Assembly (NCBI RefSeq): GCF_030052815.1
Contig: NC_079498.1
Location: 82,756,992 to 82,820,991 of the forward strand
Direction: 5' to 3'
DNA from: Hevea brasiliensis
Lineage: Eukaryota; Streptophyta; Magnoliopsida; Malpighiales; Euphorbiaceae
DNA: 64,000 nucleotides
The position numbers were made by a program, and so were the translations under genes. Under the pieces are notes generated by a model. The model was given only the letters and a program-made list of their open reading frames with translations. It searched no databases and was not told where the DNA came from. Numbering within the stretch: position 1 is the first letter of the stretch; each line of letters begins with the position of its first letter. Positions 63,401 to 64,000 of this stretch are shown here, piece after piece.

Positions 63401-64000
63401 GGAAGTGGGGCGGCAAACCAAGGGAAGAAAAAGACTTTTTCTAATTTTTTTTTCTTTTGTTTCTTTTAATCTTATCCCTTTTTGAAGACCAAAATTCCCA
63501 ATTTAATAAAATAATTTAATTAATCTTTTATGACATCATTCATGATGTCATCACCTTTGACTTTTCTAACTTCTTTCTTTTTTTTTCTACTTATTTTTTT
63601 TCTATTAGTTCTTTAATTTAATTCTCGATTCTGAAATTTACTTTTCTCCGATTTTATTTAACAGTTAGGTCAGGAGTTAGCTCTTGGGGTCAATTGACCA
63701 AATTGCCCCTCGCCGGTTCATCCCGGTTTGCAAATAATCCAATATTTCTTCCGGCTCCCTGACCTAATTATTTGACTGACTTAGCAGTTCTTTTTTTTCT
63801 CTTTTCCACTGTGTCCATAAGGGTCCTAAGGACCGCAGCGTCACTTTTTACGGTTCAAAATTTGAGTTTAAAATGACTTGTGATGTTCTCAGAGGTCACC
63901 CATCATTGTGACTCTACTGCTTAACTTCTTCTGTTCTGTTTTTCTTATTTATACTTAACTAATTGAACATTACTAATTATTTGTGTTTATGGCTTATCTA
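60471..64000 (-). repeat. Element C 5' LTR, incomplete at the window edge
   Basis: It matches 51953-55482. Most of it differs by scattered single bases, but short patches near 61060-61125, 62595-62660 and 63880-63930 are strongly different. Confidence 0.93.

Larger units (their letters stand above)
51953..64000 (-). mobile_element. Element C: near-complete chromovirus, minus strand, inserted in element B
   Basis: The 3' LTR is at 51953-55576, pol and gag at 55589-60282, PBS at 60451-60462 and the 5' LTR from 60471 past the window edge (about 95 bases missing by comparison with the 3' copy). It interrupts B's protease. The base block beside it, GGACA (51948-51952), should recur just beyond the right edge. 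Its LTRs are nearly identical over most of their length. It is a separate family from A, B and E and has no integrase intron. Confidence 0.93.

Overview
This is a plant nuclear window made almost entirely of nested LTR retrotransposons. The long Ty3/gypsy LTRs, the chromodomain-tailed pol genes, the Athila element with a tRNA-Asp-type primer site and the initiator-Met primer sites of the other elements all point to a seed plant, most likely a eudicot. I cannot name the species. I found no intact host gene. Only about 1.7 kb (3150-4804) lies outside recognisable retrotransposons. Every pol and gag copy is broken by stop codons or frameshifts.

Layout, left to right. 1-3149 is most of a plus-strand LTR of the C family. 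3150-4804 is older flanking DNA with a possible transposase fragment and a 21-bp minisatellite. 4805-44628 is element A, a plus-strand Tekay/Del-like chromovirus that has taken in four later insertions. These are S1 (solo LTR 6494-8599, in the 5' LTR), F (complete Athila element 10462-22830, in gag), S2 (minus-strand solo LTR 29877-33135, in the 3' LTR) and E (complete chromovirus 33476-44576, also in the 3' LTR). After the A 3' LTR ends at 44628, a second primer site and a second gag start (fragment D, 44629-45058) follow, so A and D form an LTR-internal-LTR-internal tandem. D is interrupted at 45059 by minus-strand chromovirus B. B's protease gene is in turn interrupted at 51953 by minus-strand chromovirus C, which runs off the right edge inside its 5' LTR. 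Target duplications support the joins: AAAAA (S1), GGTAC (F), ATGTT (S2) and GAATG/GAGTG (E).

The elements share one plan: LTR promoter, PBS, gag, protease, RT, RNase H, integrase, chromodomain, PPT, LTR. F lacks the chromodomain and instead carries a third ORF after pol.

The most interesting signal is splicing. A, B and E each have a short AT-rich GT-AG interruption (74, 91 and 74 bp) at exactly the same codon boundary of integrase, four codons after the catalytic glutamate. Element C has uninterrupted coding sequence there. Removing the interruption restores the frame seen in C. Keeping it stops translation within a few codons, so the product would lack the integrase C-terminus and the chromodomain. 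A conserved donor-like AG|GTTAGT in all the chromovirus LTRs, together with a pyrimidine-rich TAG just before the gag ATG, suggests a second, 2.3-kb leader intron that would remove the PBS. Together these suggest a chromovirus lineage whose expression depends on splicing while its genomic RNA stays unspliced. Other leads are covarying stem-loops and palindromes in the LTRs, two independent insertions at adjacent 5-bp targets in two gag copies, and patches of local sequence scrambling between LTR pairs that may be assembly artefacts.
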